64,000 nt of DNA from Trinickia violacea. Its GTDB lineage: Bacteria > Pseudomonadota > Gammaproteobacteria > Burkholderiales > Burkholderiaceae. Each line of letters opens with the position of its first letter. Within the stretch, counting starts at the first letter, position 1. The notes below the pieces were generated by a model, which worked only from the letters and a program-made list of their open reading frames with translations, was not told where the DNA came from and did not search any database. The stretch lies in contig NZ_CP040077.1 of the NCBI RefSeq assembly GCF_005280735.1, positions 2,294,001 through 2,358,000 of the forward strand, read 5' to 3'. Shown in pieces: positions 32,428 to 40,998 of the stretch. The translations under genes and the position numbers were made by a program.

Positions 32428-33168
32428 ATGCAACCCGTTCTGCGCCGCGTTCAGCTCGGGTCGGGCCTGGTCATGTTGACCTATCTCTTTCTCCACCTGC
32501 TGAATCACGCGCTCGGGATCTGGTCGCTCGACCTTGCCGGACGTGGTCTCCTACTGGCGCTGCGGCTCTGGCGCAGCGTGCCGGGGACGATCGCGCTGTA
32601 CGGTGCGGCGTCGCTGCATTTTGCGTTGGCGTTGCGCACGATATACGAGCGCCGCCGCTGGGCGATGGCGCCCGCCGAATGGATCCGCCTTTGGGCTGGG
32701 CTCAGCCTGCCACTGCTCCTTATCCGCCATGCGGTGACCACTCGACTCGCGTCTTCGCTGTATGGCTTCGAGCCTAACTACGAGCGCGTGATCATCGTGC
32801 TGCTATCGAGCGGTACGCAAGGGCTGCAGCTTGCGCTGCTCGCGCCCGGCTGGATACACGGATGCCTCGGAGTGTGGTTCCGCTTGCGCCACTATCCGCG
32901 GGTTCGCCGGATGAAGTACGCGTTGCTGGCGCTCGTCGCCCTGTTGCCGCTGCTATCCGCTGCGGGCTTTCTCCACATGACCCGAGCCGTGGAGGGGAAG
33001 AGCCTCAAGCTTCCGGCCGCTGATCCGAAGCTGGCGACCCATCACTTGGCACTTGACGCATGGCGCCACGATCTCGTGACCCTCTATATCGTCCTGATTG
33101 TCAGTGCGTTGACCTTAGGCCAGTTGCGCAACTGGCTTGAAAGCCGAAGACTGCAGAAGTCGCACTGA
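32428..33168 (+). CDS. stand-alone membrane domain of adenylate-cyclase type
   Basis: 246-residue membrane protein with six helices. RRVQLGSGLVMLTYLFLHLL, GTIALYGAASLHFALALRT, PLLLIRHAVTTRLASSLYG and LLAPGWIHGCLGVWFRLR carry regularly spaced histidines, and the whole matches the N-terminal membrane region found in many proteobacterial adenylate cyclases (succinate-dehydrogenase-anchor-like). The ferredoxin and cyclase domains that normally follow are absent; the protein ends after the sixth helix. The frame is open from 32245, but the first 61 residues are arginine-rich and unlike the family; ATG 32428 with GGGGGT upstream is preferred. May be a haem-binding sensor or a split cyclase subunit. 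Confidence 0.6.
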   Translation: MQPVLRRVQLGSGLVMLTYLFLHLLNHALGIWSLDLAGRGLLLALRLWRSVPGTIALYGAASLHFALALRTIYERRRWAMAPAEWIRLWAGLSLPLLLIRHAVTTRLASSLYGFEPNYERVIIVLLSSGTQGLQLALLAPGWIHGCLGVWFRLRHYPRVRRMKYALLALVALLPLLSAAGFLHMTRAVEGKSLKLPAADPKLATHHLALDAWRHDLVTLYIVLIVSALTLGQLRNWLESRRLQKSH

Positions 33169-33212
33169 ATGATTTGCCACAAGCGATGGCGAGGAAGAGG
33201 CTCGGGGAAACA

Positions 33213-33244
33213 AAAGGCCGCGGTCCGTGAGGGCTGCGGCCTTT
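33213..33244 (+). terminator. Rho-independent terminator
   Basis: AAAGGCCGC / GCGGCCTTT, 9-bp perfect arms with a 14-base loop, 45 bases after the membrane-domain gene. Symmetric A/T ends make it able to act on both strands. Confidence 0.7.
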
Positions 33245-33367
33245 GGGTCGATCGTATTGACTAGCGTCTGCTAGTCGCGACCCTGTGGCGCCAGTCACAA
33301 TTACGCTTGGCCTACGTGACTGAAGCGCTTGTGCTTACTTACGCCCGGCTGTCATCCTTAACTGCTG

Positions 33368-33676
33368 TTAATAATTCGTTGGCGACTTTGTGGTCGGGGT
33401 CGCCAGCGTGTTGTTGGTCCCGAAAGCGGCGGCGCCGGGCGTCGCGCTATTGTTCGTGCTGTTTTGCTGGCCCGAATTCGGCGACCCGGCACCCATACCG
33501 TTGTCCGAGTTGGTGGCGCCAGGCGTGCCGTAGCCGCTCGTTGCATTGGCCGGCGTCGGTGCAGCGACGGGCGACTTTGTGGTCGGCGTCGCTAGCGTGT
33601 TGTTCTGTGCATAAGCACCGCCCGACAGTGCGAGTGCGGCGACGGCCGCGATTAATGTGCTGCTTGTCTTCATCAT
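33368..33676 (-). CDS. small secreted N/T/P-rich protein with duplicated motif
   Basis: 102-residue protein with a signal peptide (MMKTSSTLIAAVAALALSGG, cleavage after AYA). The mature part is low-complexity (Asn, Thr, Pro, Ala, Ser, Gly) and the motif NNTLATPTTKSP occurs twice, right after the signal peptide and just before the C-terminus. No cysteine and no known domain. Periplasmic or cell-surface; function unknown. A single gene facing away from its neighbours. Confidence 0.7.
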   Translation of the reverse strand: MMKTSSTLIAAVAALALSGGAYAQNNTLATPTTKSPVAAPTPANATSGYGTPGATNSDNGMGAGSPNSGQQNSTNNSATPGAAAFGTNNTLATPTTKSPTNY

Positions 33677-33822
33677 GATCCGTTCCTCGTTGATTGGACT
33701 GGAATACCGACACAGACGATCGCCGCCTGCTTGACCGTGATTTGAGCAATCACCGTGCCGCGTGCTCCTATCCGCACTGAAACGATGTGCGGCGCCGCGA
33801 GCGGCTTTCGTCAGCGCATAGT

Positions 33823-35349
33823 TTAGGCGCGTACGTCAAATGCTGCTTTGCCGCTGCCGGTGCGTGTATGCGCGCGCCAAACCGGGCTCGCCTTGACGCG
33901 ATTGCACTCCTTGGCCTCATACATCGCGGCGTCGGCCTTGCGGACCAGATCGTCGGCCGTCTCGTTGGACTCGAGCACGGCTACACCGCAGCTTGCCGTC
34001 ATCCGGTAAGGCTCTTCTTGCAGGACGACAGGCTCGTCCAACGCGTCCGTCACTTGTTGAACGATCGACGCTGCAACCTCGCCCGCATTCGGCTCGGCGG
34101 TTTGCACGAGCACCAGGAACTCATCGCCGCCGACGCGCCCGATTCGTCCGTGCTCTCCAACCGCGGCGCGCAGCCGGTCCGCGAGCGCAGCGAGCACGGC
34201 ATCCCCGGCCTGATGCCCGCGCGTGTCGTTGAGTTGCTTCAAGTTGTCGAGGTCGACGAAGATCACCGCCACGTGACCCACCGCGTCGGGCGCGGCGACT
34301 GCTTGCTCCACCAAGTCGGAGATCCGGCCGCGATTGAGAAGCCCGGTGAGCCGGTCCACGCGCGAAAGCCGCTCCAGCGCTTCGCGGCCCGCCAGCAGCT
34401 TGCGGATCAGCGTCATGATCCAGACGGCAAAGCCGACCAGCATCGCCGAGATGGCGATGGCCATCGTCACGTAGACGCGCCGCATCCGGTAGTAGTCGTC
34501 GAGCACATCGTCGACCGACAGTCCCGCGACGGCCAAGAGCCCATACTGGTCGATCGTGCTGCCCGCGAAGATCCGCTCGACGTGATCGAACGGATCGACA
34601 AACGTCGTATCGGGTTCGTGCAACAGGACGTCGTAACCCGCAGGCAGCGATTGTCCCGCCGTGCTGTGCGCATCTTCCGCGCGGCGCGAGAGCATGAAAC
34701 CATGACGCGACAGCACCGCGATCATGCCGTGCTCGCCGAGCGCGGTGCGATTGTAGAAACCGTCGGTGAGGTAGGCCGGGTCTTCGGAGACGACGACCAC
34801 GCCGTCGAAGCTGCCGTTCGCGTTGTTCAAGCGCCGCGTCGCCTGCACCGACCAATGCTTCGAGATGCGCCCGATCACCGGCCGGCTGATGAAGAGCCCG
34901 ACATCGGGATTGAACCGGTGCACGCGAAAGTGCTCGCGGTCGCTCAGGTCGACGTCGCCGCTCGCGGAGAGCGTCGACATCACGACATGCCCATTGGGGC
35001 CGACGAGCGTCACCTGCAATGCGGTATCCGAGCTGATGAGGCCATGCGTCTCGTAGCTATGCAGGTTGAACGGCTGCGATGCGTCGTGCGCGCTCTCGTA
35101 GCCATACTTCACGAGTAGCGCGATCTCGTCGACGTCGTGAATCGTTTTCAGTGTGTGCGTGCGCAACGAATCGGCGAGCGTGCTCGCGGCGAGGTGCGCG
35201 TCGCGCAGCACCGCGGCCTTTTCGATTTCGAGGCGCAAGAGAATCGTCCCCCACAAGACGCACAGGACGAGCCACGTCAGCACCGGGATCAGAAACAGCG
35301 CCCGGGGCTTCTGATCGTCCCGCTCAAACACTCGCACGGTCGGGCGCAT
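33823..35349 (-). CDS. membrane diguanylate cyclase with periplasmic sensor
   Basis: 508 residues: one helix near residues 17-40, a periplasmic PDC/CACHE-type sensor (about 45-285, including DREHFRVHRFNPDVGLFISR), a second helix near 290-315, and a GGDEF domain with RVDRLTGLLNRGR and active site GGDEF at about 406-410. Makes c-di-GMP. The inhibitory RxxD site is missing (GEHG at that position), so product inhibition is not expected. No EAL domain. It stands alone; small-molecule sensing in the periplasm is inferred. Confidence 0.87.
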   Translation of the reverse strand: MRPTVRVFERDDQKPRALFLIPVLTWLVLCVLWGTILLRLEIEKAAVLRDAHLAASTLADSLRTHTLKTIHDVDEIALLVKYGYESAHDASQPFNLHSYETHGLISSDTALQVTLVGPNGHVVMSTLSASGDVDLSDREHFRVHRFNPDVGLFISRPVIGRISKHWSVQATRRLNNANGSFDGVVVVSEDPAYLTDGFYNRTALGEHGMIAVLSRHGFMLSRRAEDAHSTAGQSLPAGYDVLLHEPDTTFVDPFDHVERIFAGSTIDQYGLLAVAGLSVDDVLDDYYRMRRVYVTMAIAISAMLVGFAVWIMTLIRKLLAGREALERLSRVDRLTGLLNRGRISDLVEQAVAAPDAVGHVAVIFVDLDNLKQLNDTRGHQAGDAVLAALADRLRAAVGEHGRIGRVGGDEFLVLVQTAEPNAGEVAASIVQQVTDALDEPVVLQEEPYRMTASCGVAVLESNETADDLVRKADAAMYEAKECNRVKASPVWRAHTRTGSGKAAFDVRA

Positions 35350-35677
35350 GCGCTCCTCGTAATGACTTGTCTAGCTCTTGAGTGTGAGCGTGCCGGGAAA
35401 ACCCTGGTGCGTTGAAAAGAGCCGGATTATCCGCTCGATTCGATGCATTGGCGCCTTGCAGCGTCTATTTGTTCGACGAATAGGCGCTAGTCCGCACGTT
35501 TTGTCCCCCGGTGGGTGGCGTCAGCCGCGTCCGCGCGATGGCCTTCGCCGCCAATCGTCATACGGTTGCGCGCAAGGCCATGCTGCGCGGGTGACGACCG
35601 CATTTACCCTTCGTTGCGTTACCGCCGCTCAGCGCCTACATTGCTTCTTCCAAACACAAATAGGAACAGGAGACAGC
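35350..35677. other. 328-base gap, no gene seen
   Basis: Between the divergent cyclase and binding-protein genes. A GGAACAGGAG ribosome site lies at the right end. No clear operator, RNA or terminator was recognised. Confidence 0.4.
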
Positions 35678-36802
35678 ATGCGCCACTACCTTGCCACTGC
35701 TTTGGCCGTCATGTCGGCCACGGGGATGATCGCAAGCGCCCACGCACAGGAGGTCGTGACGATCGGCCACTCGGCGCCGCTCACCGGGCCGCAGTCCGTG
35801 AACGGCAAGGACAACGAGAACGGCGCACGGCTCGCGATCGAAGACCTCAACAAAGCAGGCATGACGGTTGCAGGCAAGAAGGTGACCTTCAAGCTCGATT
35901 CCGAGGACGATCAGGCGGACCCGAAAGTCGGCGTCCAGGTCGCGCAAAAGCTGGTGGACAGCGGCGTCGTTGCCGTGATGGGCCCGTACAACTCGGGCGT
36001 GGCGATTCCCGCTTCGCGCGTCTACAGCGGGGCCGGCGTGCCGATGTTGCCGGTCGCGTCGAACCCGACCTTGACCAAGCAAGGCTTCAAGAACATCTTC
36101 CGGATCGGCGCAAGCGACGTGCAATTGGGCGGCACGATGGCGACGTTTGCGGCCGGCACGCTGAAGGCGAAGACCGCCGCGATCGTCGACGATCGCACCG
36201 CCTACGGACAGGGCGTGGCCGACGAGTTCGCGTCGGTCGCGAAGGCGCACGGCATCCAGATCGTCGATCGCGAGTTCACGAACTCGCAAGCCACCGATTT
36301 CCACAGCATCCTGACCACCATCAAGGGAAAGAACCCGGATGTGATCTTCTTCGGCGGCTACGCGGCACAGGGCGCGCCGATGGCCAAGCAGATGATCCAG
36401 CTCGGCTTGCGCGCGAAGCTGCTCGGCGGCGACGGCATCTGCTCGGCGGACATGGGGCACGTGGCGGGCGACGCGGCGTCGATCGTCTACTGCGCACAAG
36501 GCGGCGTGTCGCTCGACAAGACCGCCGCGGGCCGCGACTTCCTCAAGCGCTACAAGGACGCGTACCACACCGACACGCAGGTCTACGCGGTCAACTACTA
36601 CGACGGCGTGAAGATGCTGGCCGACGCGATGGTGAAGGCGGGCACGACGACCGACAAGGCCAAGCTGACTTCGGCGCTCGCGAATGAAGACTACAAGGGC
36701 GTCGCGGGCACCTACTCGTTCGACGAGTACGGCGATCTCAAGGGCGCGCCTACGACGGTCTATGTGATCAAGAACAGCTTGCCTGTACCCTATGGCGAAT
36801 AA
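35678..36802 (+). CDS. Leu/Ile/Val-type ABC binding protein, orphan
   Basis: 374-residue periplasmic binding protein of the LivJ/LivK type with signal peptide (cleavage after AHA). The mature start EVVTIGHSAPLTGPQSVNGK and VVAVMGPYNSGVAIPASRVY, FRIGASDVQLGGTMATFA and YAVNYYDGVKMLADAM are characteristic. No Liv permease or ATPase gene is nearby, so it must use a transporter encoded elsewhere. It is followed 37 bases later by a trans-3-hydroxyproline dehydratase gene, which suggests proline-like or hydroxyproline uptake. ATG 35678 with AGGAGAC upstream. Confidence 0.85.
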   Translation: MRHYLATALAVMSATGMIASAHAQEVVTIGHSAPLTGPQSVNGKDNENGARLAIEDLNKAGMTVAGKKVTFKLDSEDDQADPKVGVQVAQKLVDSGVVAVMGPYNSGVAIPASRVYSGAGVPMLPVASNPTLTKQGFKNIFRIGASDVQLGGTMATFAAGTLKAKTAAIVDDRTAYGQGVADEFASVAKAHGIQIVDREFTNSQATDFHSILTTIKGKNPDVIFFGGYAAQGAPMAKQMIQLGLRAKLLGGDGICSADMGHVAGDAASIVYCAQGGVSLDKTAAGRDFLKRYKDAYHTDTQVYAVNYYDGVKMLADAMVKAGTTTDKAKLTSALANEDYKGVAGTYSFDEYGDLKGAPTTVYVIKNSLPVPYGE

Positions 36803-36839
36803 ACCCAGGCATCCCCGCGTCGCTTAACGAAACTCACTC

Positions 36840-37847
36840 ATGAAAATCACCCGATCCATTTCGACGGTAGAAGTCCATACAGGTGGCGAAGCATTCCGAA
36901 TCGTGACGAGCGGCTTGCCGCGCATGCAGGGCGATACGATCGTCAAGCGCCGCGCATGGCTCAAAGAAAACGCTGACGAGATCCGCCGCGCGCTGATGTT
37001 CGAACCGCGCGGCCACGCCGATATGTACGGCGGCTACCTCACCGAGCCGGTCAGCGAACACGCCGACTTCGGCGTGATCTTCGTCCACAACGAAGGCTAT
37101 AGCGACCATTGCGGACACGGCGTCATCGCGCTCGCGACCGCGGCTGTCGAATTGGGTTGGGTGACGCGCACGAGCCCCGAGACGCGGGTCGGGATCGACG
37201 CGCCGTGCGGCTTCATCGAAGCGTTCGTCAAGTGGGATGGCGACCATGCGGGGCCGGTGCGCTTCGTCAATGTGCCGTCGTTCATCTGGAAGCAGGACGT
37301 GACGGTCGAGACGCCGTCGTTCGGCAAAGTGACCGGCGATATCGCGTATGGCGGGGCCTTTTACTTCTATACCGATGGCGAGCCGCATGGGCTCGCAGTG
37401 CGGGAGTCCGACGTCGAGCGCCTCATCCGGTTCGGCGCGGAGGTCAAGGAAGCGGCCAACCAGGCGTTCCCGGTCGTGCATCCGGAGATTCCGGAGATCA
37501 ATCACATCTACGGCACGATCATCGCGAACGCACCGCGTCACGCGGGTTCGACGCAGGCGAACTGCTGCGTGTTCGCAGATCGTGAAGTCGACCGGTCGCC
37601 GACCGGTTCGGGGACCGGAGGGCGCGTCGCTCAGCTATACCTGCGAGGGCGAATGTCGAAGGACGATACGCTCGTCAACGAGTCGATCGTCGGGACCATT
37701 TTCAAGGGACGCGTGCTGCGCGAAACGACGGTGGGCGATATCAAAGCCGTGATTCCGGAAGTGGAGGGCAGCGCCCATGTGTGCGGCTTCGCGAACTGGA
37801 TCATCGATGAGCGAGACCCGCTCACGTATGGGTTTCTTGTGAGGTGA
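36840..37847 (+). CDS. proline racemase family, trans-3-hydroxy-L-proline dehydratase type
   Basis: 335-residue enzyme of the proline racemase fold. The first catalytic motif has Cys (YSDHCGHGVIA), the second has Thr (DRSPTGSGTGGRVAQ) instead of the second Cys. A Cys/Thr pair is the mark of trans-3-hydroxy-L-proline dehydratases (giving pyrroline-2-carboxylate), while racemases and 4-hydroxyproline epimerases have Cys/Cys. Soluble, cytoplasmic. Directly behind an orphan Leu/Ile/Val-type binding protein. A second copy lies at 50960-51967. Confidence 0.85.
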   Translation: MKITRSISTVEVHTGGEAFRIVTSGLPRMQGDTIVKRRAWLKENADEIRRALMFEPRGHADMYGGYLTEPVSEHADFGVIFVHNEGYSDHCGHGVIALATAAVELGWVTRTSPETRVGIDAPCGFIEAFVKWDGDHAGPVRFVNVPSFIWKQDVTVETPSFGKVTGDIAYGGAFYFYTDGEPHGLAVRESDVERLIRFGAEVKEAANQAFPVVHPEIPEINHIYGTIIANAPRHAGSTQANCCVFADREVDRSPTGSGTGGRVAQLYLRGRMSKDDTLVNESIVGTIFKGRVLRETTVGDIKAVIPEVEGSAHVCGFANWIIDERDPLTYGFLVR

Positions 37848-37868
37848 GCTTGCACGGTCTTGGGCGCC

Positions 37869-37893
37869 GAGGCTGGCGGTAATCGCCAGCCTC
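37869..37893. terminator. bidirectional terminator hairpin
   Basis: GAGGCTGGCG-GTAAT-CGCCAGCCTC, 10-bp perfect arms, between two convergent genes; it overlaps the NodT stop codon by two bases. No long T-run on either side. Confidence 0.6.
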
Positions 37894-39373
37894 ACTCCAC
37901 CCGAGTCTGCCAGCCGAGCCCAAGGCTCTTTTGCAGCGACACGAAGTCCTTCAGCAATTCGGCTTGGCCCGCAACCACATCTTGCTGCGCGGAAAACTGC
38001 GTGCGCTGCGTATCGAGCAAGTCGATCAGCGTGGCCACGCCGGCCGTGTAGCGCTGCTGCATCAATACAGCGGAGCGATCGGCGGAACGCTGGACCTGCT
38101 CAAGACGCGCCAGATGCTCACGCTGATGGCCGTAGCGCGACAGCGACGTATTCGCGTCTTGCAGCGCCGCGAGCACCGTGTGCTCGTACTTCGCGCTCGC
38201 TTCGTCGCGCGATGCCTCGGCGCCGCGCACGGCGGCGGCCGTGCGCCCGAAGTCGAGCGCGTTCCATTGCAAATAGGGCGCGCCGATCCACGAGAAGTTT
38301 TGTTTGCGCAAGAGATGCCCCGGATCAGCCGCCGTGAATCCCAAGTCGCCGAACAGCGTCACCTTCGGGAAGTAATCCGCGACGTGCTCGCCGATTTGCG
38401 CGTTGCTCGACGCGAGACGCCGCTCGGCCGCACGGATATCGGGGCGCTGCTGCAGCATCGTGGCCGGGTCGCCGACCGCCACCGTCGCGGGCAGCGCCGG
38501 CAGCGGCTGCGGCGCGGACAGTTCGGCATCGAGCGCACCGGGCGCTTGTCCGGTCAGCACGGCGAGCTGATCGAGCGATTCGACGATCTGCGCTTCGAGC
38601 GGCACCAGTGCGGCACGTGTGCTCTCGACCTGGCCCGACAGGCGCTCGACGTCGACATCGGCCGCCGTACCGCGCGCGCGGCGCTCTTCGGTGAGCGTGA
38701 GCATCTGCTGCTGGAGATCCGCCGAGCGCTGCCCCAACGCGAGCCGCCGCTGCACGTCGCGCAGATCGATATACGCCTGCGCGACCTCCGCCGCGAGCGA
38801 GACTTGCGTATCGGCGAGATCGGCATTGACCGCGTCGGCTTCGGCCGATGCCGCCTCGATTGCGCGCCGCGTGCCGCCGAACAGATCGATTTCCCACGAG
38901 GCATCGAAGCCCGCGGTGTACAGCTGCAGCGGGCCGCCGCCGGAGCTCTGCGACGAGCCGCTGCCGGACTGGAAGAAGGAAGCCAGGTCGGGCTCGCGAG
39001 TGCGCAACGCCGCGACAGTCGCGGAACTCTTCGGCAGCTCGTTGGCCTGTTGTTGCCGCAACTGGGCGCGCGCTTCGCGCAGACGCGCCTGTGCCGCGTG
39101 CAAGTCGGGGTTGTGCGCGAGCGCGGCGTCGATCAGCGCGTCGAGCTGCGGATCGCCGAGCGTGCGCCACCATGCGCTCGGCGCGCGCGTCGCCGCGGCA
39201 CCCGTGGCCGGCGTGCGCACGAACGTGTCGGCCTGCGCGGCGCTCGCCGCGACGGGCGGGGCGCCGCGATAGTCGGGGCCGACCGTGCACGCGGACATCG
39301 CCCACGCCGCGAGCAGCGTGAGGGGCAACGACGGAAGGAGCGAAGGAGAGCGGCGAAATGACATCGGTGACAT
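37892..39373 (-). CDS. outer-membrane efflux lipoprotein, NodT family
   Basis: 493-residue TolC-like outer-membrane channel of an RND/EmrAB-type pump. Signal peptide with lipobox, mature start ACTVGPDYRGAPP; helical coiled-coil repeats (SAWWRTLGDPQLDALIDAAL, QRPDIRAAERRLASSNAQIG) as in OprM/NodT proteins. Start at ATG 39373 (MSPMSF) or 39364 (MSF); neither has a clear ribosome site. Third gene of an EmrB-EmrA-type operon on the minus strand, transcribed last. Confidence 0.87.
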   Translation of the reverse strand: MSPMSFRRSPSLLPSLPLTLLAAWAMSACTVGPDYRGAPPVAASAAQADTFVRTPATGAAATRAPSAWWRTLGDPQLDALIDAALAHNPDLHAAQARLREARAQLRQQQANELPKSSATVAALRTREPDLASFFQSGSGSSQSSGGGPLQLYTAGFDASWEIDLFGGTRRAIEAASAEADAVNADLADTQVSLAAEVAQAYIDLRDVQRRLALGQRSADLQQQMLTLTEERRARGTAADVDVERLSGQVESTRAALVPLEAQIVESLDQLAVLTGQAPGALDAELSAPQPLPALPATVAVGDPATMLQQRPDIRAAERRLASSNAQIGEHVADYFPKVTLFGDLGFTAADPGHLLRKQNFSWIGAPYLQWNALDFGRTAAAVRGAEASRDEASAKYEHTVLAALQDANTSLSRYGHQREHLARLEQVQRSADRSAVLMQQRYTAGVATLIDLLDTQRTQFSAQQDVVAGQAELLKDFVSLQKSLGLGWQTRVE

Positions 39374-39405
39374 CGGTGGATAGGGGCAAGAAATTCGATG
39401 AGACG

Positions 39406-40998
39406 TCAATGGCCGGATGACGACGCGCCTGCCCCCGGTGCAGCCGACGACCTGAGCAGCAGCGCGAGCGGGATGCACGCGAGGAGCGCGATCGCGAGCA
39501 CGTAGAACGTCTCCGAATAGGTGATGACGGCCGCTTGCTGCTGAATCTGCGCGGCGAGCTGGCCGAGCGCCTGCATCTTTGCGTAGGCCATGTCGCCTGT
39601 CTGCGCGAACCAGCTTGCGGCGTTCGCGGCGATGCGGTCCTGACCGAGCACGGAGTTGGCCGTGAGCGATTCGCGGATCGCGGCGGTATGAAACGTGCTG
39701 CGCCGGTCGATGACGGTGCCGATGATCGCAAGCCCCACCGACCCGCCCAGATTGCGCGCCATGTTGTAGAGCCCCGCGGCATCGCCCGAATCCTCGCGTG
39801 ACACGGCCGCCATCGACGCCTGGTTGAGCGGCATCATCGCGAGCATCTGACCGACGCCGCGCAGCAATTGCGACCCGTAGAAGTCGTGGCCGACGCTTTG
39901 CGCCGTGAGGCTGATGTCGAGCAGGCAACTCCCCGCGAAGCACAACAGGCCGCCGATCACGAGCACGCGGAAATCGACCTTGCCGAGCAGGCGCGGCAGG
40001 ATCGGCATCATCAGGAACGCCGGGACGCCGGAGATCAGCATGATGCCGCCCGACTGTTCGGCGTTATAGCCCGCGATCAGGCTCAGGAACTGCGGCACGA
40101 GATACGACACGCAATAGAGCCCGGCGCCGACCGCGAACACGATGACGATGACGCTCGCGTAGCGCAGGTTGCGCAAGAGCGAAAGGCGCATGATCGGCTT
40201 CTTCGCCACGAACTGCGAGATGCCGATCAGCAGGAAGCCCAGCGCCGTGAGGCAACTGAGCACGACGATCTGATTCGATTCGAACCACTGCTTGCGCTGG
40301 CCTTCCTCGAGCACGACGGTCAGCGACGAAAGCCCGATCGACAGGCCCACGATGCCGATCCAGTCGGCGTTGACGAAGTCGTGCCAATGCGGCTTGTCGG
40401 CCGGCAGGCCCGCGATCAAGAGCGTGATCAACGCGAGGCAAACCGGCAGGTTGATGAAGAAGCACCACGCCCACGAGATGTTTTCGGCGAGCCAGCCGCC
40501 GAGCACCGGACCGAGCAGCGGACCCAGGAGCACGATCAAGCCGAACACCGTCATGCCGATCGGCATCTGCGCGCGGGGCAGGCGAGTGCGGATGATGGTC
40601 TGCGCGGTCGGGATCATCGCGCCGCCCGTGAAGCCCTGTCCGATGCGCCCCGCGATCATCACGGGCAGCGTGTGCGAAAGGCCGCACATCATCGAAAACA
40701 GAATGAACAGCACCGCGTTGGCCAGCAGAAAATTGCGCAGGCCGAACACGCGCGTGAGCCACGCGGCGAGCGGAATCATCACGATTTCCGACATGAGATA
40801 GCCGGTCGAGATCCACGTGCCCTCGGTGCCCGTCGCGCCGATTTCGCCCTGGATCTGCGGCAGCGCGGAGTTCGTGATCGAGATGTCGAGCGTCGCCATC
40901 AGCGCGCCGAGCGCGCCGGCGGCCACCGCGATCCAGTCGGCCGCGCTGGCGCGCTCGGGGTGGGGCGCGGCGCCTTGCGTCGCGGCCGCGTTAGCCAT
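39406..40998 (-). CDS. emrB: DHA2-type MFS drug efflux protein, EmrB-like
   Basis: 530-residue inner-membrane pump with about 14 helices. Motifs of the DHA2 family: LDISITNSALPQIQGEIGAT in helix 1, AGRIGQGFTGGAMIPTAQTI (helix 4 to 5), and GPVLGGWLAENISWAWCFFI (antiporter motif C). Start ATG 40998 overlaps the stop of the adaptor gene by 8 bases. Works with the EmrA-like adaptor and NodT-like channel to expel hydrophobic compounds across both membranes. Confidence 0.88.
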   Translation of the reverse strand: MANAAATQGAAPHPERASAADWIAVAAGALGALMATLDISITNSALPQIQGEIGATGTEGTWISTGYLMSEIVMIPLAAWLTRVFGLRNFLLANAVLFILFSMMCGLSHTLPVMIAGRIGQGFTGGAMIPTAQTIIRTRLPRAQMPIGMTVFGLIVLLGPLLGPVLGGWLAENISWAWCFFINLPVCLALITLLIAGLPADKPHWHDFVNADWIGIVGLSIGLSSLTVVLEEGQRKQWFESNQIVVLSCLTALGFLLIGISQFVAKKPIMRLSLLRNLRYASVIVIVFAVGAGLYCVSYLVPQFLSLIAGYNAEQSGGIMLISGVPAFLMMPILPRLLGKVDFRVLVIGGLLCFAGSCLLDISLTAQSVGHDFYGSQLLRGVGQMLAMMPLNQASMAAVSREDSGDAAGLYNMARNLGGSVGLAIIGTVIDRRSTFHTAAIRESLTANSVLGQDRIAANAASWFAQTGDMAYAKMQALGQLAAQIQQQAAVITYSETFYVLAIALLACIPLALLLRSSAAPGAGASSSGH

